64,000 nt of DNA from Magnetococcales bacterium (GTDB lineage: Bacteria; Pseudomonadota; Magnetococcia; Magnetococcales; Magnetaquicoccaceae): NCBI GenBank assembly GCA_002753095.1, contig PDZU01000004.1, positions 1 through 64,000 of the forward strand, given 5' to 3'. A model generated the notes under the pieces. The model made no database searches, was not told the origin of the DNA, and saw only the letters and a program-made list of their open reading frames with translations. A program made the translations under genes and the position numbers. The stretch's first letter is position 1. The number at the start of each line of letters is the position of its first letter. Shown here in pieces: positions 1-11,176 of this stretch.

Positions 1-185
1 TCAAGAACAGCGGCGATTCCACCCTGGGCATATTGGCTGTTGGACTCACCCGCTTCGGTTTTGGTGAGCAGGACCACGGAACCGTTCCCGGCCAGGCGTA
101 AAGCCAAGTCTAGCCCGGCAATACCGCCGCCCAAAATCAAGAAATCGGCTGAAATCAGACGCTCTTCAGGAGAATTGACAATCAT
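1..185 (-). CDS. nadB: L-aspartate oxidase, N-terminal part (cut by window edge)
   Basis: The minus strand from the ATG at 185 encodes about 61 residues before the window ends. It opens with an FAD-binding Rossmann motif (LILGGGIAGLDLA) and then the family-typical stretch SQYAQGGIAAVL. L-aspartate oxidase oxidises aspartate to iminoaspartate in the first step of de novo NAD synthesis. The related succinate dehydrogenase flavoproteins share the Rossmann fold, but YAQGGIAAV is characteristic of NadB. The gene is divergent from rpoE, with about 94 bp between the starts. Only the FAD-binding part is visible, so the catalytic residues cannot be checked. Confidence 0.8.
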   Translation of the reverse strand, partial: MIVNSPEERLISADFLILGGGIAGLDLALRLAGNGSVVLLTKTEAGESNSQYAQGGIAAVL

Positions 186-279
186 CGTATATCCGTAGGC
201 AAATTCATGGTAGAGTAGGGGGAAAACCTGGGGCGATATGGTACGCTGTGATCCTTGATTTAGGCCAGTCTTTTTTTTA

Positions 280-984
280 ATGAACATTTTCGGAAAAATG
301 GGGTCTTTGCGTATGGCAGAGAGGCTTGAAGAGGGGGTCGGCGACGCTGCAAAGCAGATAACGGTCAAGAACCATGATCAGATCCTCATTGACCGGGTAC
401 TGTCGGGCGATCAACGGCAACAGGATAAACCAGAAGCGCAGTATCAGAGCAAAGTGTCTACGATTATCTCCCGTTATGTGGATGATCCAGACAAGGTGCG
501 CGATTTGGTGCAGGAGACCTGGATCAAAGCCTATCGGGCCTTGTCCGGTTTCCGGGGTGATTCCTCGTTTTTTACCTGGCTCTACCGCATTGCCACCAAC
601 GTGACCAAGAACCATTGGCTGTCCGCCGGCAAAACCGTGCCCATCAGCGAACTGGAAGAAGAGTTCGAAGGCGAATATGTATTGCCGCAATTGCACGACC
701 ACGAAACACCAGAAAGACAGTTGCTGCGCAAAGAGATGTTGGAAAATGTCCAGGCGGCGATAGAGTCCTTGGTTCCCAGTATGAAAAAGGCTATCCTGCT
801 GCGGGATGTGCAGGGTCTCTCCTACGAGGAGATTGCAGAGGTGTTGGACTGTCCTGTCGGAACGGTGCGTTCCCGCATTTTCAGAGGACGGCAGGAGATT
901 GCCAACCGCATGCGCCATTATTTGGGTGAGCGTCATCGCGGTCGTTTGTCAGGTCATGTTACCAATATGGCGTCGGCTCAATAA
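280..984 (+). CDS. rpoE: ECF RNA polymerase sigma factor, RpoE type
   Basis: This is an ECF sigma factor of 234 residues that directs RNA polymerase to envelope-stress promoters. Region 2 is clear (RDLVQETWIKAYRAL, then FRGDSSFFTWLYRIATN), as is region 4 (LSYEEIAEVLDCPVGTVRSR). The following genes are an anti-sigma factor, rseC and degP, the usual RpoE operon. The ATG at 280 follows a T-run and has no Shine-Dalgarno; ATGs at 298 and 313 are alternatives, and family alignment would start near NHDQILIDRV. One oddity: the start of region 2.1, normally hydrophobic (AFxxLVxxY), reads QQDKPEAQY here. Confidence 0.93.
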   Translation: MNIFGKMGSLRMAERLEEGVGDAAKQITVKNHDQILIDRVLSGDQRQQDKPEAQYQSKVSTIISRYVDDPDKVRDLVQETWIKAYRALSGFRGDSSFFTWLYRIATNVTKNHWLSAGKTVPISELEEEFEGEYVLPQLHDHETPERQLLRKEMLENVQAAIESLVPSMKKAILLRDVQGLSYEEIAEVLDCPVGTVRSRIFRGRQEIANRMRHYLGERHRGRLSGHVTNMASAQ

Positions 985-999
985 GGGTGGAGGAATCAA

Positions 1000-1386
1000 A
1001 TGGCTTGTAATCCGGAATTGGTCTCTGCATTTTTGGATGGCGAGTTGGAGACGGTCATCTTGCATCCTGTTGTCGCGCATTTGATGCAGTGTGATCACTG
1101 CTGCCAGACCATGGGATGGTTGGCTCAGGTAAAAGAGGGCATTGCGGGCCATTACTGGAACGATTCGGAGGATCTGACCCAATCCATCATGGGGGCGATT
1201 CGCAACGAGAAGGTCTATTCGCGGCACACTTCGCTCTTTGAGCGCCTGCGCCGCTTTGGCGTGCCAGCGGTCTTGCTTGCCACCGCTTTGGCCCAGGTGC
1301 AGGCTCTGGAGGCCGAAGATCCGGCGCAGCAGAGTGATCTCCTGTTTCGCCCCCCGATGGTAGCGCAGGCCGCCGAGATCGAGTAA
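1000..1386 (+). CDS. zinc-finger anti-sigma factor (RseA-like)
   Basis: A protein of 128 residues starting 15 bp after rpoE, with a strong ribosome-binding site (GGAGG). The N-terminal domain has the anti-sigma zinc motif H-x3-C-x2-C (HLMQCDHC, about residues 28-35), which binds ECF sigma factors. A short hydrophobic stretch near residues 85-100 (VPAVLLATALAQV) could be a weak membrane anchor. The periplasmic part is very short, much shorter than E. coli RseA. Function is inferred from the motif and the position between rpoE and rseC; it probably holds the adjacent sigma factor inactive. Confidence 0.75.
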   Translation: MACNPELVSAFLDGELETVILHPVVAHLMQCDHCCQTMGWLAQVKEGIAGHYWNDSEDLTQSIMGAIRNEKVYSRHTSLFERLRRFGVPAVLLATALAQVQALEAEDPAQQSDLLFRPPMVAQAAEIE

Positions 1387-1412
1387 CCTTATCTGTTTGG
1401 GAGCGTGGGCGT

Positions 1413-1886
1413 ATGTTGCGAGAAGAGGGCGTGGTGGTGGCCGTGGAGGGCGCGTTTGCCATCGTGGCCAACCAACGTCGTGGCGGTTGCGGCGGTTGTC
1501 ATGCGGAGTCCAGTTGTGGGGCAATGTCGGGTGGCTTGGGGCGCCAGTCGGTCGGCATCCGGGCCCGCAATCCCCTGCAGGCCGAGGTGGGTGAACGGGT
1601 GGTGCTGGAAATTTCTGAGGGGCAACTGGCCAGGGCCTCGTTTTTGGTCTATGCCATGCCGATATTGGTACTGGTCGGGGTCGGGGTGGTGGCCCGTTCG
1701 CTGGGGCAAGTGTGGGGTGTGGCGGACAGTGAAAGTTTTGGGGCCTTGGCGGGATTGTTGGCCATGGCGGGCAGTTTTTATGGACTATACCGTTACAATC
1801 AGCGTATCCAGGACGATGCACGTCATCAACCGGTCATCGCCCGTATTTTAGCCTCTGCAAGCGGGCATGCCGAAGCGTGCGGGTGA
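1413..1886 (+). CDS. rseC: SoxR-reducing system / sigma-E modulator RseC (MucC) family
   Basis: A protein of 157 residues with the family layout. The N-terminal cytoplasmic part contains a cysteine cluster (CGGCHAESSC, about residues 29-38). Two membrane segments follow (about ASFLVYAMPILVLVGVGVVA and ALAGLLAMAGSFYGLY) with a short loop between them. RseC proteins modulate the sigma-E/anti-sigma pair and belong to the same family as the Rsx-associated RseC that reduces SoxR. Position between the anti-sigma gene and degP supports the sigma-E role here. The Cys cluster suggests metal or redox sensing, which is not proven by sequence alone. Confidence 0.88.
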   Translation: MLREEGVVVAVEGAFAIVANQRRGGCGGCHAESSCGAMSGGLGRQSVGIRARNPLQAEVGERVVLEISEGQLARASFLVYAMPILVLVGVGVVARSLGQVWGVADSESFGALAGLLAMAGSFYGLYRYNQRIQDDARHQPVIARILASASGHAEACG

Positions 1887-1947
1887 CCAGGACGCTGGGC
1901 GGCTGTGATCTTTTTTGATGGGGATGAAGAGAGAAGGGGGCTGGACA

Positions 1948-3378
1948 ATGCAAAACAAAGGGAAATGGTGGTTGGGATTGTTGGGCTTTTTTGGGGGCAT
2001 GCTGTGTGTGTTGGCCAGTGCCGGTGATGCGGCCTCCTTGCCGGATTTGGTCCCCTTGGTCAAACGTCTGAAACCGGTTGTGGTCAATATCAGTACCACC
2101 CATAATCCGCCCGCCGCGCAAAAGGGCGGCAAAATGCCCTTCCCGGAGGGGTTTGGCAACCGTCCGCTGGATGAACTGTTTCGGCGCTTTTTCGATCAGA
2201 TGCCGCAGGAGTCGCAAAAATCCCACTCTCTGGGTTCTGGCGTGATCGTCGATGCGGCGGGCTATATCCTGACCAACAACCATGTCATCGCCGATGCCGA
2301 TGATATTCAGGTGCGCCTGACCGATGACCGCGAGTTCAATGCCAAGGTGGTAGGCAAGGACAGCAAGACCGATCTGGCCCTGATTCGTATCGAGGGGGCC
2401 GGGACATTGCCGGTGGCCCAGTTGGGCGACTCCGACCGGGCCGAGGTGGGCTCCTGGGTCATCGCCATTGGCAACCCGTTTGGTCTGGAAGCCACCGTCA
2501 CCTCCGGGATCATCTCGGCCAGAGGACGGCACATCGGCAGTGGTCCGTATGATAATTTTCTGCAAACCGATGCCGCCATCAATCCCGGCAACTCCGGTGG
2601 ACCACTGTTCAACCTGGATGGGGCGGTCATCGGTATCAATACCGCCATTTTTTCCCGCTCCGGCGGCAATATGGGCATTGGCTTCGCCATTCCGGTCAAC
2701 ATGGCCAAATCGGTCATGGAGCAGTTGAAGTCGCACGGTCGGGTCACCCGTGGCTGGTTGGGGGTACGGATTCAGTCGGTTACCCATGAGTTGGCCAAGG
2801 CGTTGGGGTTGGACAAACGGCATGGCGCCCTGGTGGCCAGCGTGGAGTCCGGTAGTCCGGCCAGTTCTGCCGGCATTCAACCGGGCGATGTGGTGGTCCG
2901 CTTTGATGGTCGGGAGGTGGGGCAAATGAACGAACTGCCCGCCATCGTGGCCGAAACCCCCATTGGCAAAAAAGTGCGTATCGATTTGATGCGCGATGGC
3001 AAAGCGTTGGTTGTGGAGGTGGTGGTGGCGGAACTGAAAGAAAAATCCGCCGAGATGGCCGGCACCGACAAAGGAGATGCCTCTTCCTTTGGTGCCAGTG
3101 TCCGTTCCCTGACCCCAGAGTTGCGCGAGCAGTTGGAGTTGGAGGATTCGGTGCGCGGTGTGGTCGTTACCGGTGTGGAACCGGGCAGCAGTGCGGCAGC
3201 GGCAGGGTTGCGTGCCAAGGATGTCATCGCCGAAATCAACCGCAAGCCGATTCGCGATGTGGCCGATTTTCGTCGCACCCTGCAAAACAGCAAAACGGGG
3301 GATGCCCTGTTGATCCTGCTCTTCCGGGGTGGGGAGCCTCTTTACCTGGCGGTACAACTGGCGGAGGCAGGAAAATAG
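1948..3378 (+). CDS. degP: periplasmic serine protease DegP/HtrA (Do family)
   Basis: A secreted protease and chaperone for misfolded envelope proteins, about 476 residues. The ATG at 1948 is chosen because AGGGGG lies just upstream and a signal peptide follows at once (KWWLGLLGFFGGMLCVLASAG); in-frame upstream starts at 1915-1924 lack this. The trypsin-like triad is visible: His in LTNNHVIADAD, Asp in KTDLALIRI and Ser in NPGNSGGPLFN. Two PDZ domains follow (from about RGWLGVRIQSV and from about GASVRSLTPE). As last gene of the rpoE cluster it is a likely RpoE target. Confidence 0.95.
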   Translation: MQNKGKWWLGLLGFFGGMLCVLASAGDAASLPDLVPLVKRLKPVVVNISTTHNPPAAQKGGKMPFPEGFGNRPLDELFRRFFDQMPQESQKSHSLGSGVIVDAAGYILTNNHVIADADDIQVRLTDDREFNAKVVGKDSKTDLALIRIEGAGTLPVAQLGDSDRAEVGSWVIAIGNPFGLEATVTSGIISARGRHIGSGPYDNFLQTDAAINPGNSGGPLFNLDGAVIGINTAIFSRSGGNMGIGFAIPVNMAKSVMEQLKSHGRVTRGWLGVRIQSVTHELAKALGLDKRHGALVASVESGSPASSAGIQPGDVVVRFDGREVGQMNELPAIVAETPIGKKVRIDLMRDGKALVVEVVVAELKEKSAEMAGTDKGDASSFGASVRSLTPELREQLELEDSVRGVVVTGVEPGSSAAAAGLRAKDVIAEINRKPIRDVADFRRTLQNSKTGDALLILLFRGGEPLYLAVQLAEAGK

Positions 3379-3413
3379 AGGTCGATGTTTAAGGATTCTT
3401 GAATACGCGGCAT

Positions 3414-3484
3414 AAACGGGTTAGAGTTCCGGGTTTGAATGTAACCAGGGGTGGCAAAGGCGGGGTGGTTGAGTCAACCCGTTT
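3414..3484 (+). promoter_or_regulatory. possible structured leader upstream of rpsU
   Basis: The 147-bp gap before rpsU holds a perfect 9-bp inverted repeat (AAACGGGTT at 3414-3422, AACCCGTTT at 3476-3484). A second pair nests inside it (AACCA 3443-3447, TGGTT 3466-3470). As RNA this would close a stem enclosing about 70 nt, 42 nt ahead of the rpsU start. It could be an autoregulatory S21 leader. No matching known leader was recognised. Confidence 0.3.
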
Positions 3485-3525
3485 AGCCTGGGTGGTACGA
3501 ATTTGGTGAGGAGGAGTCAGGTTTC

Positions 3526-3726
3526 GTGAGGATTGATGTTTATGACAATAACGTGGATCAAGCGATCCGGGTTCTGAAGAAAAAGATGATCCGGGAAGGC
3601 ATGTTCCGGGAGATGAAAAAGCGGAAATTTTTTGAAAAGCCGTCCGAGCGCAAGCGTCGCAAGAAGGCGGAGGCTGTACGCCGTCTGCGCAAGAAGATGC
3701 GTCGTTCGGTGGCTGGTCCAGGTTAA
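3526..3726 (+). CDS. rpsU: 30S ribosomal protein S21
   Basis: A small basic protein of 66 residues of the small ribosomal subunit, involved in mRNA engagement during initiation. Family features are seen throughout: the N-terminal [17 protein letters not shown], then [21 protein letters not shown] and a lysine/arginine-rich tail. The start is a GTG at 3526 behind a strong GAGGAGG site. It stands alone after degP, without the dnaG-rpoD neighbours of E. coli, and is followed by a 219-bp gap in which no gene is apparent. Confidence 0.95.
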   Translation: MRIDVYDNNVDQAIRVLKKKMIREGMFREMKKRKFFEKPSERKRRKKAEAVRRLRKKMRRSVAGPG

Positions 3727-3945
3727 GCTACCCCTTGGATCTGCGGACGTGTTGGCAGTCGCTGCTTTGCATCCCTCCACAAGTCGGATGTAAGGCTGCT
3801 TGACTGTGTTGGGTTGCGTCTTGCAGTCGGTACAAGCCAGGGTCAGTGACTGTGGTCTGCTCCGGGGGCGCCTGTGGGGAGGAGTGTTGGGCCATTCGAC
3901 GGGTTGATGCGGTTTATATGGTTTACTTGAAGGAGGCCATTTGCT

Positions 3946-5781
3946 ATGTCACAGTTGCTGCAACCTAAAGAGTGGAAACAGTTTGTCAAACCGGGGGATC
4001 GTATCTTTATTGGTTCCGGTCCCGGTTGCCCCCACGCGCTGGTGCGCAGTTTGTTGGACCGGGTCCATTCGAAGCATTTTTACGATCTGGAGTTGGTTCA
4101 CATCCTGACCCTGGGCGAGTCGCCCTGGTTGGATCCGCGCTACCGCGATTCGGTACGGGTCAACGCTCTGTTTTTGGGGGAGGAGACCCGCAAGGCGGTA
4201 CAGAAGGGTGAGGCGGATTATACTCCCTGCTTTTTGTCGGAGGTGCCTTCGCTGTTTACCCGGGGTATCTTGCCGATTGACGTGGCCTTGGTCCAGTTGT
4301 CCCCGCCGGATGCCGATGGTTACTGTTCCCTGGGCGTGACGGTGGATATTGTGCGTTCGGCCATCGAGTCGGCGCGCTATGTCATCGCGCAGATCAATCC
4401 CAACATGCCGCGCACCCAGGGCAACAGTCGCATCTCCATGGATGAGGTGGATGCCTACATGGAGATCCCTGCCCCGATCACCGAACTGCCCAAGGCCAAA
4501 TTGACCAAAGAGACCAAGCGGATTGGTCAATATGTGGCCATGCTGGTGGAAGATGGGGCAACCTTGCAGATGGGGATCGGCAAGATTCCCGATGCCGTGC
4601 TGCGGGCGCTGCGCCATCACAAAAATTTGGGTGTGCACACCGAAATGTTCAGCGATGGTCTGATGGAGTTGATGCAGAGTGGGGTGGTCGATAATTCGCG
4701 CAAAACGATCCACACCGGCAAGACGGTTACCACCTTTTGCATGGGTTCCAAGGCTCTCTACGATTTTGTCAACGACAATCCGTTGATTGAGTTTTACACC
4801 TCCGATTATGTCAACAATCCGGCGACGATTGCCCAGCATGAGCACATGGTGGCCATCAACAGTGCGCTGGAGGTGGATCTTTCCGGGCAGGTGGTCTCGG
4901 ATTCGATTGGCAACCGTTTTTACAGCGGCATTGGTGGGCAGGTGGACTTTATTCGCGGGGCAGCGCGTAGTCCGCATGGTCGTCCGATCATTGCATTGCC
5001 TTCGGTGACCAATCAGGGCAAGTCGCGCATTGTGCCGGTGATCGCTGAAGGGGCAGGGGTGGTGACCTCGCGTGGTGATGTTCACTATGTGGTGACCGAG
5101 TATGGCATTGCCACCTTGCGCGGGCGCAGCATTCGGGAACGGGCGTTGGAGTTGATTCAGGTGGCCCATCCCGATCATCGGGAGATGTTGTTGCAGCAGG
5201 TACGCAAAAGTTACTGGGTGCCGGCCTATCAAAAAATGGCCCCGGCTCCGGTCAAGGGTTTGGGCGACGTACCGGTCAAAAAGTTCAAGGCGAAGGATGG
5301 TTTGCACTATTTCCTGCGACCATTGCAGCCCTCTGACGAGCGTCGTTTGCAGGAATTTTTCTATTCGCATGACAAAGAGACTCTGTTGTTGCGCTATCAC
5401 TATGTGCCGACCCGCATGAGTCGGGAAGGGGCTTACAGTCTGGTCAATATTGACCAGAACCAGGACTTGGCGTTGTGCATCTCCTCGCGCCAGGGACCAC
5501 GGGAAGAGATTCAGGCGGTGGGGCGTTACTACCGCATGCCGGAGACGGCTACGGCAGAGTTGGCCTTTGTGGTGCGTGAAGAGAAACGGGGCCAGGGGTT
5601 TGGACGTTTTCTCCTGCGGCGTATTATCCGCATGGCCAAGGCCAGGAAGTTGGAAAAGCTGTTGGCCGTGGTCTATGCCGACAACCAGCCCATGTTGACC
5701 TTGCTGGAGCATACGGGTTTTACCGTGGTTCCGGGGGGTGAGGAACCGGGTTCGTTGACTCTGGCGCTGACATTGAAATAG
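3946..5781 (+). CDS. acetyl-CoA hydrolase/CoA-transferase fused to a GNAT acetyltransferase
   Basis: A two-domain protein of 611 residues. Residues 1 to about 430 match the acetyl-CoA hydrolase/transferase family (CAT1-like), with the likely catalytic glutamate in VHTEMFSDG and the glycine-rich GIGGQVDF region. From about residue 450 a GNAT domain follows, with the acetyl-CoA pyrophosphate loop RGQGFGRFL and a typical C-terminal YADNQPMLTLLEHTGF. The first domain moves CoA between acids or hydrolyses acetyl-CoA; the second should acetylate an unknown amine or lysine. A strong AAGGAGG precedes the start. An intrinsic terminator follows directly, so it is probably monocistronic. Confidence 0.85.
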   Translation: MSQLLQPKEWKQFVKPGDRIFIGSGPGCPHALVRSLLDRVHSKHFYDLELVHILTLGESPWLDPRYRDSVRVNALFLGEETRKAVQKGEADYTPCFLSEVPSLFTRGILPIDVALVQLSPPDADGYCSLGVTVDIVRSAIESARYVIAQINPNMPRTQGNSRISMDEVDAYMEIPAPITELPKAKLTKETKRIGQYVAMLVEDGATLQMGIGKIPDAVLRALRHHKNLGVHTEMFSDGLMELMQSGVVDNSRKTIHTGKTVTTFCMGSKALYDFVNDNPLIEFYTSDYVNNPATIAQHEHMVAINSALEVDLSGQVVSDSIGNRFYSGIGGQVDFIRGAARSPHGRPIIALPSVTNQGKSRIVPVIAEGAGVVTSRGDVHYVVTEYGIATLRGRSIRERALELIQVAHPDHREMLLQQVRKSYWVPAYQKMAPAPVKGLGDVPVKKFKAKDGLHYFLRPLQPSDERRLQEFFYSHDKETLLLRYHYVPTRMSREGAYSLVNIDQNQDLALCISSRQGPREEIQAVGRYYRMPETATAELAFVVREEKRGQGFGRFLLRRIIRMAKARKLEKLLAVVYADNQPMLTLLEHTGFTVVPGGEEPGSLTLALTLK

Positions 5782-5787
5782 TTTGCC

Positions 5788-5820
5788 GGGGGGGAGAGAT
5801 CCCCCCCCCCTTATTTTTTT
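5788..5820 (+). terminator. rho-independent terminator of the acetyl-CoA hydrolase gene
   Basis: A G7 run at 5788-5794, the loop AGAGAT and a C-run from 5801 form a stem followed by TTATTTTTTT. It lies 7 bp after the stop codon. Confidence 0.85.
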
Positions 5821-5846
5821 CCAAAAAAATCGAAGAAGGGTACCAT

Positions 5847-6014
5847 GGGGTCAAGGGGAGATTCTCTCCCCTTGCGGGTGCAGGGCAGAGCCCTGCTGAA
5901 ATGTCGCGCTTTTAACGAAGCAGATTTGGCAAAGCCAAATCTGTACCGCGCGCCCAAATCTGTGCCCCGCAGGGGCACGCCTTGGGAGGGCGGACGCCCG
6001 ACTTTAACAGCGCC
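5847..6014 (+). repeat. multi-hairpin intergenic repeat, copy A
   Basis: First of five related elements in the window. In order it holds: a GGGGAG/CTCCCC hairpin, GCAGGGC/GCCCTGC, a long composite hairpin (CAGATTTGG..CCAAATCTG within CGCGC/GCGCG), GTGCCCC/GGGGCAC, and a short final hairpin on GGGCG/CGCCC. The end is type 1 (GACTTTAACAGCGCC). It lies between the convergent acetyl-CoA hydrolase gene and hemC. No transposase or credible protein is encoded. Confidence 0.85.
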
Positions 6015-6066
6015 AATAATTAAGAAACGCGTTGGTATTCGATGGGCGACTGCCCGCCACCTTATT

Positions 6067-6996
6067 TTAGCCCAGACCAATCTGCTGCAAAATCTGTTTG
6101 CCCCCTTGTGCCAATAGCTGCTGTGCCAACTCTTTGCCCAGGGAGATGGGATCCTCCTGGGAACCGCGTCTGCTTTGGGTAAGCAGGGTGCTGCCATCCA
6201 GGGAGGCGATGCGACCGGTCAGTTGCAGTTGCTGACCGTCGAGCGTGGCATGACCGGCGATGGGAACCTGACAGCCGCCCTCCAGGGTGGCCAAAAATGC
6301 CCGTTCGGCACTGACACAGATCCAGGTGGGGGGATGGTTGAGCGGGGCCAGCAACTTGAGCAGGCGCAGGTCATCCTGGCGTGCCTCGATGCCGATGGCA
6401 CCCTGGCCGTTGGCCGGAATGACCTGCGTTGGATCCAGATATTCCACCACATGTTGGGTCAATTGCAGCCGTTTGACCCCGGCGGCGGCCAGGACGATGG
6501 CGTCGAATTGTCCCTCCACCAGCTTTTGGATGCGCGTGTTGACGTTGCCACGCAGGGAAAGAATCTGTAAATCGGGGCGCAGGTGCAGCAGTTGGCTCTG
6601 GCGACGCAGCGAGGAGGAGCCTACCTTGGCCCCTGGCGGCAGCGCCTGCAGGGAGGCGTGGCGGGTGGAGAGCAAAACGTCACGGGGATCTTCCCGCTCC
6701 AGAATGGTGGTCAAGGCCAAACCATCCGGTAGCAGGGCCGGCATGTCCTTCATGGAGTGGACGGCCAGATCAATCTCCCCGGCCAACAGTGCCTCCTCCA
6801 ACTCCTTGACGAATAACCCCTTGCCGCCCACCTTGGCCAACGGAACATCCAAGATTTTATCGCCCTGGGTTTTGATGATCACCAGTTCGATGGTAAGGTC
6901 GGGCTGGTTGGCGCGCAACAGGGAGCGTACCCACTCCGCCTGCCAAAGGGCGAGGGCGCTGCCACGGGTGCCGATTTTCAGGGATGGTGTCGTCAT
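6067..6996 (-). CDS. hemC: porphobilinogen deaminase (hydroxymethylbilane synthase)
   Basis: An enzyme of 309 residues that condenses four porphobilinogens into hydroxymethylbilane in haem synthesis. Family motifs are present: KIGTRGSALALWQAEWV at the N-terminus, KVGGKGLFVKELEEALL, VHSMKDMPALLPDGL, and the dipyrromethane cofactor cysteine in LEGGCQVPIAGHA. Length is normal. It stands alone on the minus strand, without hemD beside it, and is flanked on both sides by copies of the multi-hairpin repeat in inverted orientation. Confidence 0.96.
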   Translation of the reverse strand: MTTPSLKIGTRGSALALWQAEWVRSLLRANQPDLTIELVIIKTQGDKILDVPLAKVGGKGLFVKELEEALLAGEIDLAVHSMKDMPALLPDGLALTTILEREDPRDVLLSTRHASLQALPPGAKVGSSSLRRQSQLLHLRPDLQILSLRGNVNTRIQKLVEGQFDAIVLAAAGVKRLQLTQHVVEYLDPTQVIPANGQGAIGIEARQDDLRLLKLLAPLNHPPTWICVSAERAFLATLEGGCQVPIAGHATLDGQQLQLTGRIASLDGSTLLTQSRRGSQEDPISLGKELAQQLLAQGGKQILQQIGLG

Positions 6997-7140
6997 AAGG
7001 GTGTACCGTCGTTGTTTGAAAGAGATTTACAGGGGTGGCGATGGCGCTGTTTTCACTCTTGGGCCAATCGCGCCCTGCATCGTGGCACAAAGAGGGGGTA
7101 AAAGCCAGACATTAACCGCCTGGATCCTGTCAGACCATTG

Positions 7141-9956
<2,816 letters not shown>

Positions 9957-9957
<1 letters not shown>

Positions 9958-11054
9958 TGAAACGAACGCCGTTATACGAGCAACATGTGGCCCTGGGCGG
10001 AAAAATGGTGGAATTTTCCGGTTGGGAAATGCCGCTCCATTATGGTTCGCAACTGCGGGAACATGAGAGTGTGCGCACACGCTGTGGCATGTTCGACGTG
10101 TCGCACATGGGGGTGATCGATCTGAGCGGAGCCCGTGTCGAGGTGATGCTGCGCTTTTTGCTGAGTAACGACGTGGCCCGCATCCCCCAGGCGGGGCAGG
10201 CCCAGTATGGCTTGATGCTCAATGCCAACGGCGGCATTTCCGATGATCTGATCGCCTATCGCCAGGGCAAGGACCGTTTTTTTCTGGTCGTCAACGCCGG
10301 AACGCGGGACAAGGCTGTCGCCTGGATTCGCGTGCATGCCCCCTCGTATGGGGTGCGGGTGGCGGAACGGCGTGACATGATGATTTTGGCCGTGCAGGGA
10401 CCAAAGGCAGCCAGCCAGGTGCAACGCTACCTGCCGGAGGGGTTGAGTCAGCAGGCGGTTGAACTGAAACCCTTTCATTTTCTGCAGGATGGTGATTGGC
10501 GTATCGCCCGCACCGGGTATACCGGGGAAGACGGTTTTGAATTGATCGTGCCGGAAGAGAATGGTCTGACCTTGTGGGAAAGTCTGTTGCGTTCCGGCGT
10601 GGCGCCGATCGGTTTGGGAGCACGGGATACCTTGCGCCTGGAGGCGGGCATGCACCTCTACGGGCATGACATGGATGGCAAAACCTCTCCCCTGGAGACA
10701 GGGTTGGCCTGGACCGTCGCCTGGGAACCCTTGGATCGGGATTTTATCGGTCGTGATGCCCTGGAAGCACATTGGGGTGAACCGGTGGCGCAAAAACGGG
10801 TCGGCCTGTTGCTGCTGGAGCGCGGCGTGTTGCGCGACCATCAAGCCCTGTTCTGGCAAGGCAAGGCGGTCGGCATGATCAGCAGCGGTGGTTTTTCGCC
10901 GACACTGCAACGGGGTATCGCCCTGGCACGCGTTGCCAGCGAAATCGCCATCGGCACCGTGTGTCACGTGGATATGCGTGGCCGCATGATGGAGGTGCAA
11001 GTGGTGCGCCCGCCTTTCGTGCGTATGGGAAAAGCGGTCTATCGTGCCGCGTGA
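9957..11054 (+). CDS. gcvT: aminomethyltransferase (glycine cleavage T protein)
   Basis: A tetrahydrofolate-dependent enzyme of 365 residues that takes the aminomethyl group from H-protein to give methylene-THF and ammonia. The N-terminus KRTPLYEQHVALGGKMVEFSGWEMPLHYG and DVSHMGVIDLSG are diagnostic, as are TGYTGEDGFEL and GLGARDTLRLEAGM. ATG at 9957 overlaps the kdsA stop by one base; a GTG one codon upstream is possible. It is co-transcribed with pyrG-kdsA and far from gcvPA/gcvPB at 22.6-25.4 kb. A strong terminator follows. Confidence 0.93.
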
Positions 11055-11095
11055 TACGGTTGGCAGGTGGAGCACTGTTTGGTATAAAAAATCCT

Positions 11096-11137
11096 TGTGG
11101 GTCCATTGAGAGTCTCTCTGGACCCACAGTTGTTTTT
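11096..11137 (+). terminator. rho-independent terminator after gcvT
   Basis: A perfect 10-bp stem, TGTGGGTCCA (11096-11105) and TGGACCCACA (11119-11128), is followed by GTTGTTTTT. It separates the pyrG-kdsA-gcvT operon from the signalling operon. Confidence 0.85.
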
Positions 11138-11176
11138 GGTCTGCACGCAGTCTGTGATTATTGGGGAGTTATCCTG

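Noticed and set aside
5845-6117. Small open frames inside the repeats, starting MGSRGDSLPLRVQGRALL in several copies
   Set aside because: They arise from the shared palindromic DNA; the reading frame shifts between copies and no ribosome-binding site or known domain is seen.
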